64,000 bases of DNA from Agelaius tricolor. Lineage: Eukaryota > Chordata > Aves > Passeriformes > Icteridae. The DNA lies in NCBI GenBank assembly GCA_023055355.1, contig JALJCS010000050.1, positions 2,852,001 to 2,916,000 of the forward strand, in the 5' to 3' direction. Below, one piece after another: positions 1-10,567 of the stretch (within the stretch, counting starts at the first letter, position 1; the number at the start of each line of letters is the position of its first letter). A program made the translations under genes and the position numbers. The notes beneath the pieces were generated by a model. The model was not told the origin of the DNA. It saw only the letters and a program-made list of their open reading frames with translations, and ran no database searches.

Positions 1-554
1 ATAATTATACAATATAAAAGCAATAACTAAATAGCTAAAACCACTTGACTCTTAAATGTGCAGCCACACATGGTTGCTTGGCTTGCAGGAATCGTATAGT
101 GCTTTGGGAATTCCATGGTAAAGATATACCTTATAAGGGAAAGTTCACCCAGTGGTCACAGAGGAAGGCTGTAACAACAATCCTTAAAATCGCAAGAATT
201 GCTTAGGCTTGCAGGAATCATATAGTGTTCTGAAAATTCCACTGTATAGATATGCCTTATATGGGAAAGTTCACTCAGTGGTTAAAGAGGAAGACTTGGA
301 GCCTTCATCCCACGACCACCAGAAGGCAGAAAAAGACCCCCTAGCAAGTGAACGAGCAAGCGCAAAAGACAGACCACGTCATCCCTGAACCCGGGAGAAG
401 AAGGCAATAAAAGGCGAACCTTGGGGATAGGAACGGAACGAGCCTAGAGGAGCGGAGACTCCCGGCCGCCCAGCGCTGAACCTTGCTTATTCTTGCTTGC
501 ATAATAATAAAAATAATTATATGATCCTTAAATCCAGTGGACTCATTTATCACA
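1..554 (+). mobile_element. Partial 5' LTR of an endogenous retrovirus
   Basis: The window opens inside a long terminal repeat, so its start is not visible. An imperfect direct repeat of about 92 bp (81-172 and 207-298) looks like a duplicated U3 enhancer block. A TATA-like GGCAATAAAAGG lies near 404, and an A/T-rich polyadenylation region with AATAATAAAAATAA lies near 500. The LTR ends in CA at about 554, three bases before a primer binding site. The primer site and the gag that follows point to a gammaretrovirus-related (class I) element. The upstream boundary is unknown. Confidence 0.7.
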
Positions 555-557
555 ATT

Positions 558-575
558 TGGTGCCATGACTCGGAT
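558..575 (+). other. Retroviral primer binding site, tRNA-His type
   Basis: The 18 bases TGGTGCCATGACTCGGAT lie three bases after the LTR's terminal CA. They match the usual His-tRNA primer site except for one A in place of G at the eighth base. The position and the TGG start are what a retroviral minus-strand primer site requires. Confidence 0.75.
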
Positions 576-901
576 CCAGAAAATGGGGTTGGTTCGAGAA
601 TCCTGGGGGTGTGCCCCACCACCTGGTGGCCCTGGCCTTCTCACCCGACCCCTCATCTGGACTGACGAACCTAACTTCGGGAATAAGCAAGGAAAACACC
701 GGTAACCCTGTAAACTTTGTGCACGAAGATCCAAGCGACGACGCAGGACACGTGAGTATACGAGGTGAACCGCTCGGTTGGGGTTGGGATCCCAGGGCAC
801 GGTGAATGAGACGTCCAACTGCGGACGACGTGAGAGGGACCCTCTAGTAGTGCGGTTCTCGTAGCCCGCGAGGGAGCGAGCCACAACCGAGGGGTTTTGT
901 A

Positions 902-926
902 TGTGTGTGTGTGTGTGTGTGTGTGG
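902..926 (+). repeat. (TG)n microsatellite in the ERV leader
   Basis: About a dozen TG dinucleotides lie directly upstream of the gag start codon at 941. It is a simple repeat in the retroviral leader. Confidence 0.85.
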
Positions 927-940
927 AGGTGCCTTGGAAG

Positions 941-2045
941 ATGGGGCAGAAGAAGAGCAAGCCTTCTGATCCCATGGGGGAGGGTCCCCAGTTACCCCCA
1001 ATACCTAAGGACAGTCCGTTAGGATTAATGATCAAGTATTGGGATGACTTTCCTTCCAGAAAGGGGAAGGATAAGGCAAAAATGATAAATTAGTGCATGG
1101 TAGTGTGGGGAGGTAAGAATCTGGATTCAGGAAGTATATACTGGCCCGTTTTCGGATCCTTCAAGGATTGGGTCTGTCAAGCCCTGAACATTTATGTGAA
1201 TTCTAAAGAGCCAGTGAACCCGGAGGAGAGTGCATATGCCTAATTATGGTTGGTAGGAAGTAATGAGCAAACAGCTAGGTTGTTCCCCCTTAAGGGAAGT
1301 CAAGGGGAGGAAGACAAAAAGAAAAAGTCTCGACCGGAGGAATATGTTCCTATTTATCCTCCCCTGTATAAAGCACCAGATCCCCCTGAACCCCTCCCAA
1401 ACGCACCCCCGGTATCGGCCCCTAATAGACAGCAGGTCACGGACTCCCCGGATTGCAGAAGGTGTACTCGGAGTCAGATGAGGACAGTAATTGAGGAAGG
1501 AGAGAGCAGTGGGTTGTTCCCTCTCAGGGAAATAGCATTAGGAGGACCTCAAGCTGGGATGGGGTTTGTCACTGTTCCCTTGAACTCGGGAGATGTCCGC
1601 GAGTTTAAGAAAGAGATGGGAAAATTATTAGAAGACCCCGTAGGAGTAGCAGAAAGAGTGGATCAGTTCCTAGGGCCAAACAGATATACTTGGGTAGAGA
1701 TGCAATCCATTCTAGGCACCCTATTTACAACAGAGGAGACAGGGATGATTAGAAGGGCAGGAATGAGGATTTGGGACACCCAACATGTTCAAGATCCTGC
1801 GGCTGATGTGAAATGGCCCTTGCAAAATCCCAGCTGGAACAATCAGGACCCCAACCATCGTGGTCATATGCAGGACTTAAGAACCATCATAATCCAGGGC
1901 ATACGAGAGGCTGTGCCCCGGGGACAAAACATAAGCAAGGCATTCAGAGTGCCAAGGAAAAGATGAGACCCCCACTGAATGGTTGGAAAGATTAAGAGGA
2001 AGAGTTTTCAGTTATACTCAGGGGTGGACCCAGAGACGCGAATGG
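941..2045 (+). pseudogene. gag: Decayed gammaretrovirus-like gag
   Basis: The start at 941 reads MGQKKSKP, an N-terminal glycine context expected for myristoylation of matrix. The same frame runs to about 1966 but is broken by an in-frame TAG at 1091 and TAA at 1241. Downstream there is a proline-rich stretch with a PPLY (PPxY-type) late-domain motif near 1365. Capsid-like sequence follows from about 1500, beginning near PLREI and including residues similar to the gammaretroviral helical capsid region. The major homology region (ETPTEWLERLR) is visible only in another frame near 1953-1985, so there is a frameshift of about one base. Homology stops near 2045, where a pol fragment in the opposite orientation begins. 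The copy cannot make a full Gag. Confidence 0.7.
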
Positions 2046-2760
2046 CAGCCTTTAATAATAAGTTTGGCTACAAGTTCTGGTGGGGTGGTAACTGTTTGAT
2101 GTGGTTGGTGTGGCAGAAAAAGCCACTCGATGATGATGAGTGGGGTTTTTGAAGTATCATCCCACTGAAAGAGCAGCGCATGGAAGTTTGGGCACTTACC
2201 AAAAATACCGAGGCTGAGGGGAAGGGACCGGTCTGCCCGATGTGCCTGGCGGTGTTTGATGGCGCTGGCGACTCTCTCCAAAGCCTCCCAGGCTTCTGGC
2301 GTTAACGAGCGTGAGGAAGCCAGGTCGCCATCTCCTCGTAGAAGGTCGAAGAGCGGTGCCAGTTCTTCTGTGGTGAGGCCCAGGAGAGGTCGGATCCACG
2401 TGATGACGCTGCACAGCTGTTGCGTGTCTCTTAATGTCTGGGGGTTCTCGTTGATGGACAGAGTTTGAGGCACGATGGTCCTTCCTGTGATTAAAACCCC
2501 AAAGTACTTCCATGGGCTCCATAGCTGGATTTTTTCCTGAGCTATCTGAAACCCCGCGCTTTCGACAGCCGCGACAGTCTTGGAAAGTGCTGCGTCTGAG
2601 TAAGACTTGGTGGAAGCACAGATTAGTACGTCGTCCATGTAATGTAGGTGTGAGACTCTGTCTGAAGTTTCTCTCATCTGCCCCACGATCATCAATGGGG
2701 ACCACTGAAGAAAAGCCCCTTGTCTGAAGTTTCTGGCCCTGTTGGAGAAAGTTACATGCC
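2046..2760 (-). pseudogene. pol: Inverted class II-like retroviral pol fragment (RT)
   Basis: On the minus strand a reading frame that stays open from about 3130 down to 2018 carries a reverse-transcriptase core. It shows HYMDDVLIC at the catalytic site and, further on, the connection-type segment ending near PPELVAKLII at about 2055. YMDD, rather than the YVDD of gammaretroviruses, together with the connection wording, suggests an alpha/beta-type (class II) source. The neighbouring gag is class I-like and on the other strand, so the two pieces come from different elements joined near 2045. Upstream of about 2760 (minus-strand sense) I do not recognise the sequence, although the frame remains open. 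Protease, RNase H and integrase are not seen. Confidence 0.6.
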
Positions 2761-3696
2761 AAGGGCCCTGAGACCTGAGCACAGCTCCTGGCATTGCTAA
2801 GCTATTGTTCACAGGTGTTGTTTGCTGTATGCTACACTGAACCCAATGAAAGGAAGAAAGGGGCCCCTTGCCTTTTTGCAACAATAGCCTTGGAAGTTGT
2901 CCCACCTCTCGGCCTGGCTGGACTTCTCCTGAGTTTTGGGTGGTCCCCCACAGAAGACCCCTCACTTGTCTTACAACCGCCGTGACAGACAGACTGAGAT
3001 GTACAAGGCCTCTCCATCCATGACTGAGACATGAAATCCCTATGTGAAAAGGCCCCCCCACACTCTTTCCAAGGACTGGGACTGAGACCCCTAACCTGGG
3101 GGAGGTGTGTGGGGGAGGCAAGCTAACCAAAGCAAGATGGATGTTTCAGGTGCGAGCAGTGGACCAAGAAGACGATGGCTCTCACCGACTGCAGAGAACA
3201 TGGACTGTGTATACCCTTCTCTAAATACCATTTTTTCCCCCAAAAATACAATAGACTACATTTGATTCGGTTTCAAGTTTTACCCCTTCCCCCATCAACA
3301 AAAAGAGTATAATAAGAGTTCAGATGAACTGCAACCCTGAGATCTCCCCAGACGTGACCTGGTGAACGCCATTGGCTGGACATCAAAGGACTTCGCCCTT
3401 TCTACGTTTGGTAGCTCTATACCTTCCTTTCTCTTCCTCCCTCTTTTTCCCTTTTCCCCAATTCCTCCCCAATGCATTTTCTTGTGGTTATTCCATACAG
3501 GTACATTTGTTTTGATTATCACTGCAGCCCCCTGTACCGTGTCGGTGTTTTTTGCACTCTGAGATCAACCCACAAACCACCACGAAACCCGTTCATAAGG
3601 ACGGATTGTGACACTTGCATACATACTATATAAACCTTCTATCAAACCTTAAAAATTCTCTACAAATTCATTTCCAACATTACTGGGTCTGGCACT
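2761..3696. other. Unassigned, probably retroviral flank
   Basis: I find no convincing gene here. Pyrimidine-rich blocks (3420-3480) and an AT-rich stretch near 3220-3260 resemble untranslated or LTR-derived sequence, but no LTR ends or target duplications could be paired. Confidence 0.3.
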
Positions 3697-4360
3697 GTCC
3701 AGATCTGGTGGTTGCTGCCACCTCCAGTGCCCAGATCTGGAAATTCCCTTGTTCCGGCAGAGCCAAGTCCAGCAATTTTCTGGTAAAGAAAGCCAAAATC
3801 TGGCAATTTCCCACTGCTGACACTGGCAATGCCAAGACATGGTGTTTGCTGCCACCGCCCGTACCCCAATCTGGACATACTTGGTTCCAACACAGCCCAA
3901 GTGCAGCAGTTTTTTGGAAAAAGGAGACAAAACACAGCAATTTCCTGGTGCCAAGACTGTCACCACCCAGACCTGGTGTTTGATGGCACCACCCATGCCC
4001 AGATCTGAACATTTCCCTGTGCCAGCCCAAGTCCAGCAATTTGCTGGCAAAGAAAGCCAAAACCAGGCAAATACCTGGTGCCTATACTACTCCGATCTCG
4101 TGTGTGCTGACACTGCCAGTGCCCAGATCTGGAATTTTTCAGATGCCTGCACAGCACAATTCCAGCAGTTTGCTGGCACAGAAAGGTCACATTTGGCAAT
4201 TTTCCAGTGCCAGCACATTCCCCGCCAAGATCTGGTGTGCGCTGGCACTGCCAGTACCCTCATCTGGTAATTTCCCAGTGCTGGCACAACCCAAATGCAG
4301 CAATTTTCTGGCAAAGAAAGCCAAAATCCGGCAGCTTCCCGGTGCTGCCACCAGCACCAC

Positions 4361-5016
4361 TGTCTCTGTCTCTCTGGGAGCCTCTCAGGAACCCTGGGCC
4401 AGTCCCGAGTCGGCAGACACCGGGGGCAGCCCCGACACGGCCGACAGCGGGGAGACACTCTCTGTGCCCCGAGGGTACTGAGGGCACCTGGGCTGGCCGC
4501 CTTTGCAGCACAAGAGACACCAGAGACAGCGGTAGAAGAGAAAGGGCCGACTCTTAGCAGGGGTTAATCCAAGGTTTCATTCCAGGTGTCCCAAAGGAGC
4601 CCCTACACCTCAGGGGCCTCCTGCCGAGAGCCCGGGAGATGTGCCAAGGTTACATTTAAAGGCAGGTGGAAACCCAAAGTAGATAACATTTGACTAACCA
4701 AGAAGTGACCCTAAGGGATGGGTACTGGGGGATGGACATTTAGGACAGCGTATGGGGCAAGGCTTGGGGGGCTGACCCCTGGCCTCTGGCTCATCACTCG
4801 ACATCCTGGACCGAAGCTTCTAGAGGGAGGGGATGGGATGCTGAGTGATTGACAGAGAGCCAGGGTGGGGATTTGGGGATGATCTCAGCAAGGGCAAAGG
4901 ATTACACAGGGAAAGGGAGGGGGGTACCATCTGGGATGAACAATTTGGGAAAAATACGGGGATACAAAACCAAAACTATTACAAAGTATTACAATGTATG
5001 AAAACACACTACAACA
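4361..5016 (-). mobile_element. Solo LTR in the satellite, 6-bp TSD
   Basis: This 656-bp insert begins TGTCTC, ends CAACA and is bracketed by the 6-bp duplication CACCAC (4355-4360 and 5017-5022). The satellite resumes in register on both sides. A 6-bp duplication is usual for class II (ERVK/alpha/beta-like) elements. Minus orientation is favoured because a TTTAAAT box lies upstream of the GC-rich U5-like end in that sense, but no clear AATAAA was found, so the strand is uncertain. Confidence 0.8.
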
Positions 5017-5670
5017 CACCACCCAGATCTGGTGCCTGCTGCACAAGTGCCCAGATCCGGAAATTTCCCAGTGCTGGCACAGCCCAAGTCCAGCAATTTG
5101 CTGGCACAGAAAACCAAAATCCGGCAATTTTCTGATGCCAATACAGGCGCCCAGACCTGGTGTTTGCTTCCACTGCCAGTGCTCACATCTGGATATTTCC
5201 CCGTTCTGGCAGAGCCAAGTCCAGCAGTTTTCTGGCAAAGAAAGCCAAAATCTGGCAATTCCCTGCTACCGTCATTGGCAATGCCAAGATCCGGTGTTTG
5301 CTGGCACCACCAGTGCCCAGATGTGGGAATTTCCCAGTGCCGGCACAGCCCGAGTTGAGTAATTTTCTGGTAAAGAAAGCAAAAACCTTGCAAATACCTG
5401 GTGCAGGCCCCACCCAGATCTGGTGTTTGCTGGCACTGCCAGTGCTCAGATCCAGCAGTTTCCCAGTGGTAGCACAGCCCAAGTCCAGCAGTTTGCTGGC
5501 ACAGAAAGACAAAACCCGGCAATGTTCTGGTGACAGCACCGGCACCACCCAGATCTACGGTGAGCTGGCACCGCCAGTGCCCAGATCTGGCAATTTCCCT
5601 GTGCCAGCACAACCCAAATGCAGCAATTGTCTGGGAAAGAAAGCCCAAACCCGGCAGCTCCCAGATCTGG

Positions 5671-6130
5671 TGTGTTGGGCTTGGTTTATAAGAAGAAGGA
5701 GACCTTGGCTTAAGGCCGTGGGAAAACCCTCTTTAGTTGGGGTCAGCAGGAGCTCCTGCCCATAATCCTCTTGTTCAGTTATGCAGATTGTTACTAGAAA
5801 GTTCTGAGTTCTCTTTGCTACCATTGGTTACATTTTACTGCAAAAATTGTAATATTCATAATCCTTCCTTCCTCTTGGATCCTTCCCTCAGATCCCACCT
5901 TAACCCCTACCCATATATAAATGGATAAATATCCCTGCTAGACCCTGGACCCAGACTTTTTTCTGCTTTGCTCTGTGTACTGTGCACGCCGTCCTGTTTG
6001 TTGTGTTTGCCTTCATTAAAGTTCTGTTTCCAGACAAGCAGATGAAAGCAGTCTCTCTCTGTAAAGTGGCCAGAGCTGGTTCTCAGGGAAACCACTGGCC
6101 AATGGTCCGGACGAGGACCAGAAGGTTTCA
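5671..6130 (+). mobile_element. Solo LTR in the satellite, 4-bp TSD
   Basis: This 460-bp LTR runs from TGTGTTGGGC to GGTTTCA, flanked by CTGG (5667-5670 and 6131-6134). Removing it restores the satellite phrase CAGATCTGG-TGTTTGC. It has a TATA box (CATATATAAATGG near 5911) and a polyadenylation-like ATTAAAG near 6015, giving plus orientation. The 4-bp duplication suggests a class I family, different from the 4361-5016 LTR. Confidence 0.85.
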
Positions 6131-6478
6131 CTGGTGTTTGCTGGCACCGCCAGTGCCCAGATCTGGAAATTTCCCTATTCTGACACAGCCCGAGTGCAGC
6201 AATTTGCTGGCACAGAAATCCAAAACCTGGACACTTTCTGCTACTGGGTCTGGCACCGCCCACATCTTGTGTTTGCTGTGCCCGTACCCAGATTTGGAAA
6301 ATCCCTGGAGCCAGCACAGCTCAAGTTGAGTGATTTGCTGGCACAGAAAGCCAAAAGTTGGAAATTTCCAGGTTCTGGCTCCAGCACCATCCAGATCTGG
6401 TGTTTGCTGGGACTGACAGTGCCCAGATTTGGAAATATCCTGGTGCCTTCACAGCCCTGGTCTAGCAATTTGGTTTTA

Positions 6479-7420
6479 TCTAGCTTAGGCAGAGAAGTTC
6501 CTGGGACTGTGACTTTCCTTTTTCTTGCTCTGGACTGAAAACCCAGAAAAACACTGGCAGCTCACACCTGTGGCCCACCGAGGTCTGGGACGCTGCATTC
6601 CAGCACCAGAGGGACTTAGAAGAGACCAAGTGAGCCAACTACAACCCACAAAAAGGACTTTCTGAATTTGCCATCTCTTCAGCACTGTCAGAGGTTTTAT
6701 TTAATATTATTCATTTTTCATGCTTGGGAATACTTTACTTGATAAATAAACTGGGGTTTTTTTCACTTTTCCCAAGGGAAGTTTTTTCTGGAACTAGTAG
6801 GAGGAGAGGCCACTTGAACTTGTTTTCTAGACTGACCCCTTTTGGAGGTTTCCTCCCAAAATTTGCCATAAACTAGCACAAACAGTCACAATGGAAACTT
6901 CACCACTGGCATAATTTCCTGGTGGCAAATCTTGTGACAGAAGCTTGACCTTGTTCTCCAGGAGAGATTCTTGAGAAGAGCAGACAGGAGAAGATTCCCG
7001 GAAAACTGAAACAGCTTTCCAGAAGTGAAATGAAAATGAAAGAAACAATCCAAGATGTTTTCCTCTATTTATTTCTATGCTCCCCTTTTCCATGTTGCAC
7101 TACTTCTCCATTCCAATAATTCCAGATGCACTGCACCTCTAAGATCGGTGACTTAGGGATTTTTAGACACTCTAAAATACCATGAGCCACACTGAGTTTT
7201 CCTTCCCCTGTTTTTACTGGAAGGCAACACTGGAGATGTAAGTGCAGTGCTGGGCTCAGGTAGGAATCCTAGCCCAAGGGAAGGTGTCCCGAGAGTGTTT
7301 GCCCCTCAGCAAGGCCAATGCAGAGCAGCAAGCGAGGGGATTGCTGTGCCAGTGTGCAGGAGTCAGGGCTCTGCACCTGGGCTCAAGGCTGCAAAGTTCC
7401 CGTGTTTGGACAGACTCAGG
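6479..7420. other. No gene recognised
   Basis: This is mixed-composition sequence with AT-rich stretches (6690-6770), including AATAAA near 6745 that may be an old 3' end. Nothing coding or structured was supported. Confidence 0.3.
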
Positions 7421-7429
7421 GGCTGTGCC

Positions 7430-8200
7430 CGGGGCGCGCGGGGCTCGAACGTGGGGCTCGTGGGGCGAGCGGGGAACGGACACGGGGACGAACGGCCCCG
7501 GTGCTTCAGTTGCAGCGGCGGCAGCGGCGGCAGCAGCAGCGGCGGCAGCGGCAGAAGCAGCAAGAGCAGATAATCTAGAACGATCTTTCTCTTTCTCTCT
7601 TTCTTGGTCTTTCTCTCTTTCCGTCTCTGTGTCTCCCTTTCCCGCTGTCGGGCACCCTTCTCCCGGGGTCCCTTGCCCGGCGTCCCTCTCCTCTCCCCGC
7701 CTCCCTCTCGTGTCCCCGCCTCCCTCTCCCCCTGCCGGGCCGGGCCATGCCCCGGGCCCGCCCCCGGCCCCGGGCGGGGCTGCCCCGTGCCCGGCCCCGC
7801 CCGTCCTGCCGCGGTCTCGCCTCCGCCCGGCTCTGGCCGTACTGGCGGTGGCGCTGCTGGGCGGGCATCAGTGCCGGGTGCGGGGGCGGCATCGCCGCCC
7901 TTTGCCTCCGCCTGGCCCGAGCCCGGCCCCGGCCCCGAGGCAGGCTCCAGTCCCGGCCCGGCCCCGGCCCCAGCTCCTGCCGGGGCCCGCGGAGGACACA
8001 GGCGGCGCGGCCGCTGCCGCCGCCTCCGCTGCGGCTTCCCCGGCCCGAGCTCCGCCGCTCGGCAGCGCGGCCGCCGGCCCCGAGCCTCCCGTGCCGCGTT
8101 GCGAGGAGCGAAGGCCTGGGCATGGCCGGCCCGGGGCGGCTGAGGGGCGCTCGGGGGCCGTTGCTGGCCCCGGGCCGAGCGCTGACAGCCGCGTCCCGCC
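7430..8200 (+). promoter_or_regulatory. CpG-rich promoter region of the PIM1-like gene
   Basis: GC content and CpG density rise sharply at about 7430 and stay high through the first exon. GCGGCAGCG trinucleotide runs (7510-7560) and a pyrimidine-rich stretch (7580-7730) precede the ATG at 7747. This fits a CpG-island promoter. No TATA box was seen, and the transcription start is inferred only from position. Confidence 0.55.
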
Positions 8201-10225
8201 CGCAGGGACGGCGCACGAGGCCCTGCAGGAGCGCTACCGCCTGGGTTCGCTGCTGGGGCGCGGAGGATTCGGCAGCGTCTTCGCGGCCACGCGGCTCTCG
8301 GACGGCGCCCCGGTGAGCGGCGGGGCCGGCGGCGGGCGCAGGAGGAGGGGGCGGAGGAGGAGGAGGAGGAGGATGGGGCTGGGCAGGGCGGGCGGCGAGC
8401 TGAGCCCGCTGCTGTCCTTGGCTTGCAGGTGGCCATCAAGAGGGTGCCACGGAACCGCGTCCGGCACTGGGGCGAGCTGGTGAGTGAGCGGGGCCAGCGG
8501 CAGCAGCCGGGGCTGCCGGGCGGGGATGAGCCGAGGCCCGGCACGGTGGAAGCCGCCAGGACGCCTCGAGGGGGAGCGGGCGTGGGCCCAGCCAGGGCGC
8601 AGAGCATCCCGGGCTGGCTCAGGGCTTCCCCAGGCCTGGCACGGCATCGGCCCCACTGAGGGCATCGTGCTCCTCCCGCAGCCCGACGGCAGCAGGGCCC
8701 CGCTGGAGATCGTGCTGCAGGCCAAGGTGTCCACTGGCTTCCCTGGTGTGGTGCAGCTCCTGGAGTGGCTTGAGCTGCCCAACCACATCGTGATGGTTCT
8801 GGAGCGGCCAGAGCAGTGTCAGGACCTGCATCGTGTCATTCGGTCACGGCGGTTCGTTCCCGAGGAGGTGGCGCGGGAGCTGTTCCGCCAGGTGCTGGAG
8901 GCCGTGCGGCACTGCACCAGCTGCGGGGTCCTGCACCGCGACATCAAACCCGAGAACATCGTGCTTGACCTGGCCACTGGGCAGGCCAAACTGATTGACT
9001 TTGGCTGTGGCACCTACCTGCAAGTCACAGCCTACACTCAATTTGCAGGTGAGCCTACACAGGGCTGTGCTCCCACTGCTGGCATCTCATGGCCCAACAA
9101 CTCCCAGCCCAAGCTGGCTGTGGCAGCGGGGATTCTCCCTTTTGCTGCCAGTCAGGGGACTGAGTCTTCAGCTGAGTTGCTTTAGAGCAGGGCTGGGTGG
9201 GGAGCCATCTTCCAGCCCTGTTGGCAGCCTTTGCCAGCCACTCTGCCCAGGACTGGGGCTGGGCTGGGGCAGCCAGCCCGACCAAAACCCCCGTGAGTGG
9301 GGGTAGCAGAGAGGGGGGTGGAACCTGTGCCCCAGCCAGTTTGGTGTGCAGGCGAGAGGAAGGGCTTGGACTGCTCCACTCGCCCTGTTTGCCTTTGCTT
9401 CCTAATATATTTGGGGCAATGCAGGCAGGGAGCATAAGGGCATGTTTTCCCTAGCACAGAGAGGGTTTTTCCTTTGCATGTCATGGTCAGCCTTAGCCAG
9501 GGCTTCCTCTGCCCTCTTCTGACACCAGTGGCTTCTTTTCCAAGCCTTAGTTTGTGCACAAGTCCCAGGTGCTGGCGAGAGGGCAGTGGTCACCCTGTGT
9601 GCCACTGGGGCAGCCCCCGCACACCCAGGGATGCTGGGGCCAGGCTCTGGGAGCAGCAGCATCCCCCTGCTGAACTCCATCTGTATTCCATAGGAACACT
9701 GTCCTACAGCCCCCCGGAATGGAACGACTTTGGCTGGTATCATGGCGAGGCAGCAACGATCTGGTCCCTGGGCATCCTGCTGCACCAGATGGTCTGTGGG
9801 GAGCACCCTTTCAGGAGGGGCCGGAACCTCAGCTGGGGCCAGCTCCCGCTGCCACAAGGGCTCTCTCAAGGTGGATCCTCTTCTCTGGGCACGGGGGGAA
9901 TCCCAGTGCTGGGAGCCAGCAGCGGGCTCGTGAGCATCCCGCTCTGGCAGCTGCTGAGGAGGTGGCACATGTCCTGCTCTCCTCCAAAACAGGGAATTGA
10001 TGGGAAAGTTTAGGCCCAGCCCTGAGCACATCCAGCAAGGCCTGGGCATGGCAATAGTGGGGCAAAGCAGACAGGAGCCTTCTCTGGCTGACCGGCAGTT
10101 TCTGCTTTCTCTGCCCAGAGTGCCAAGATCTGATCAGGTGGTGTTTATCCGTGAACTCCTTGGACAGACCCACATTAGAAGACCTGTTCTGTGATCCTTG
10201 GGTGCAGGATATTCCTCTGCCCTAG
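7747..10225 (+). CDS. PIM1-like: PIM1-like serine/threonine kinase, five exons
   Basis: Predicted coding segments are (7747?)-8312, 8429-8479, 8682-9048, 9694-9870 and 10119-10225, with stop TAG at 10223. All introns are GT-AG and phases match. The kinase domain shows the glycine loop [14 protein letters not shown] lysine, the PIM hinge signature [22 protein letters not shown] and SPPEW, so catalytic residues are intact. PIM kinases are constitutively active cytosolic/nuclear survival kinases without a regulatory domain. The last exon gives the usual PIM C-terminus (RWCL...DRPT...PWVQDI). The N-terminus is uncertain. The only good ATG (7747) opens an arginine/proline-rich frame that differs from the kinase frame. 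The kinase frame itself is open upstream to about 7242 but contains no ATG there. Songbird genomes carry many paralogues of this type. Confidence 0.85.
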
Positions 10226-10541
10226 AAGAAGGGAGAGAGCCACAGGCACACTTTGATCCAGGGCCCTGGTAAGTTGCAGCTCCACACATGCCGTGGCAAT
10301 CAGAAGCAAAGGAACCCAGACCTTTTTGTGCTGCCTGTGTCACTGCACCGGGGTCATGGGATGGGCACACGCAGCCCCTGTGCTGCAGCTGAGCTGCTCT
10401 GCCCAGCACTGGTGGCCGCCATACAAGCTGGTTTTACTTGTGCTGGTTCCCTGACAGCTGGGGCCCTGGGCAGAGCCCTGAGAGCCTGGTCTCCCCCCAG
10501 GGAAGGAGCAGGCATCCCTGGAGAAGCTGTACTGGGTGGGG

Positions 10542-10567
10542 ATGCTGCTGCTGCTGCTGCTGCTGCT
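10542..10567 (+). repeat. (CTG)n trinucleotide run
   Basis: About nine CTG/GCT triplets lie just upstream of the dead PIM exon. It is a simple repeat. Confidence 0.85.

Larger units (their letters stand above)
3697..6478. repeat. Degenerate satellite of about 130-bp units, about 13 units in three blocks
   Basis: A unit of roughly 122-136 bp recurs with starts near 3700, 3834, 3968, 4093, 4227; then 5024, 5152, 5286, 5415, 5550; then 6131, 6261, 6392. Each unit starts near CAGATCTGGTGTTTGCTGGC. It then carries CCAGATCTGG followed by GGAAATTTCC or close variants, then a GCACAGCCCAAGTCCAGCA segment and a GGCAAAGAAAGCC segment. Two solo LTRs (4361-5016 and 5671-6130) split the array, and their target duplications show it was once continuous. 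Open frames across it on both strands are by-products of the repeat. I do not recognise it as a named satellite. Confidence 0.85.

Noticed and set aside
3649..5765. Tryptophan/cysteine-rich frames across the satellite
   Set aside because: They appear on both strands in several frames, as expected for a degenerate tandem repeat.
7242..8483. Frame of about 413 codons across the PIM promoter and exon 1
   Set aside because: It begins with GTG, has no internal ATG before the kinase domain, and most of it is CpG-island sequence. Only the part from about 8206 is supported as coding.
7363..8607. Long minus-strand frame opposite the PIM gene
   Set aside because: Arginine/proline-rich shadow of GC-rich DNA, with no domain.
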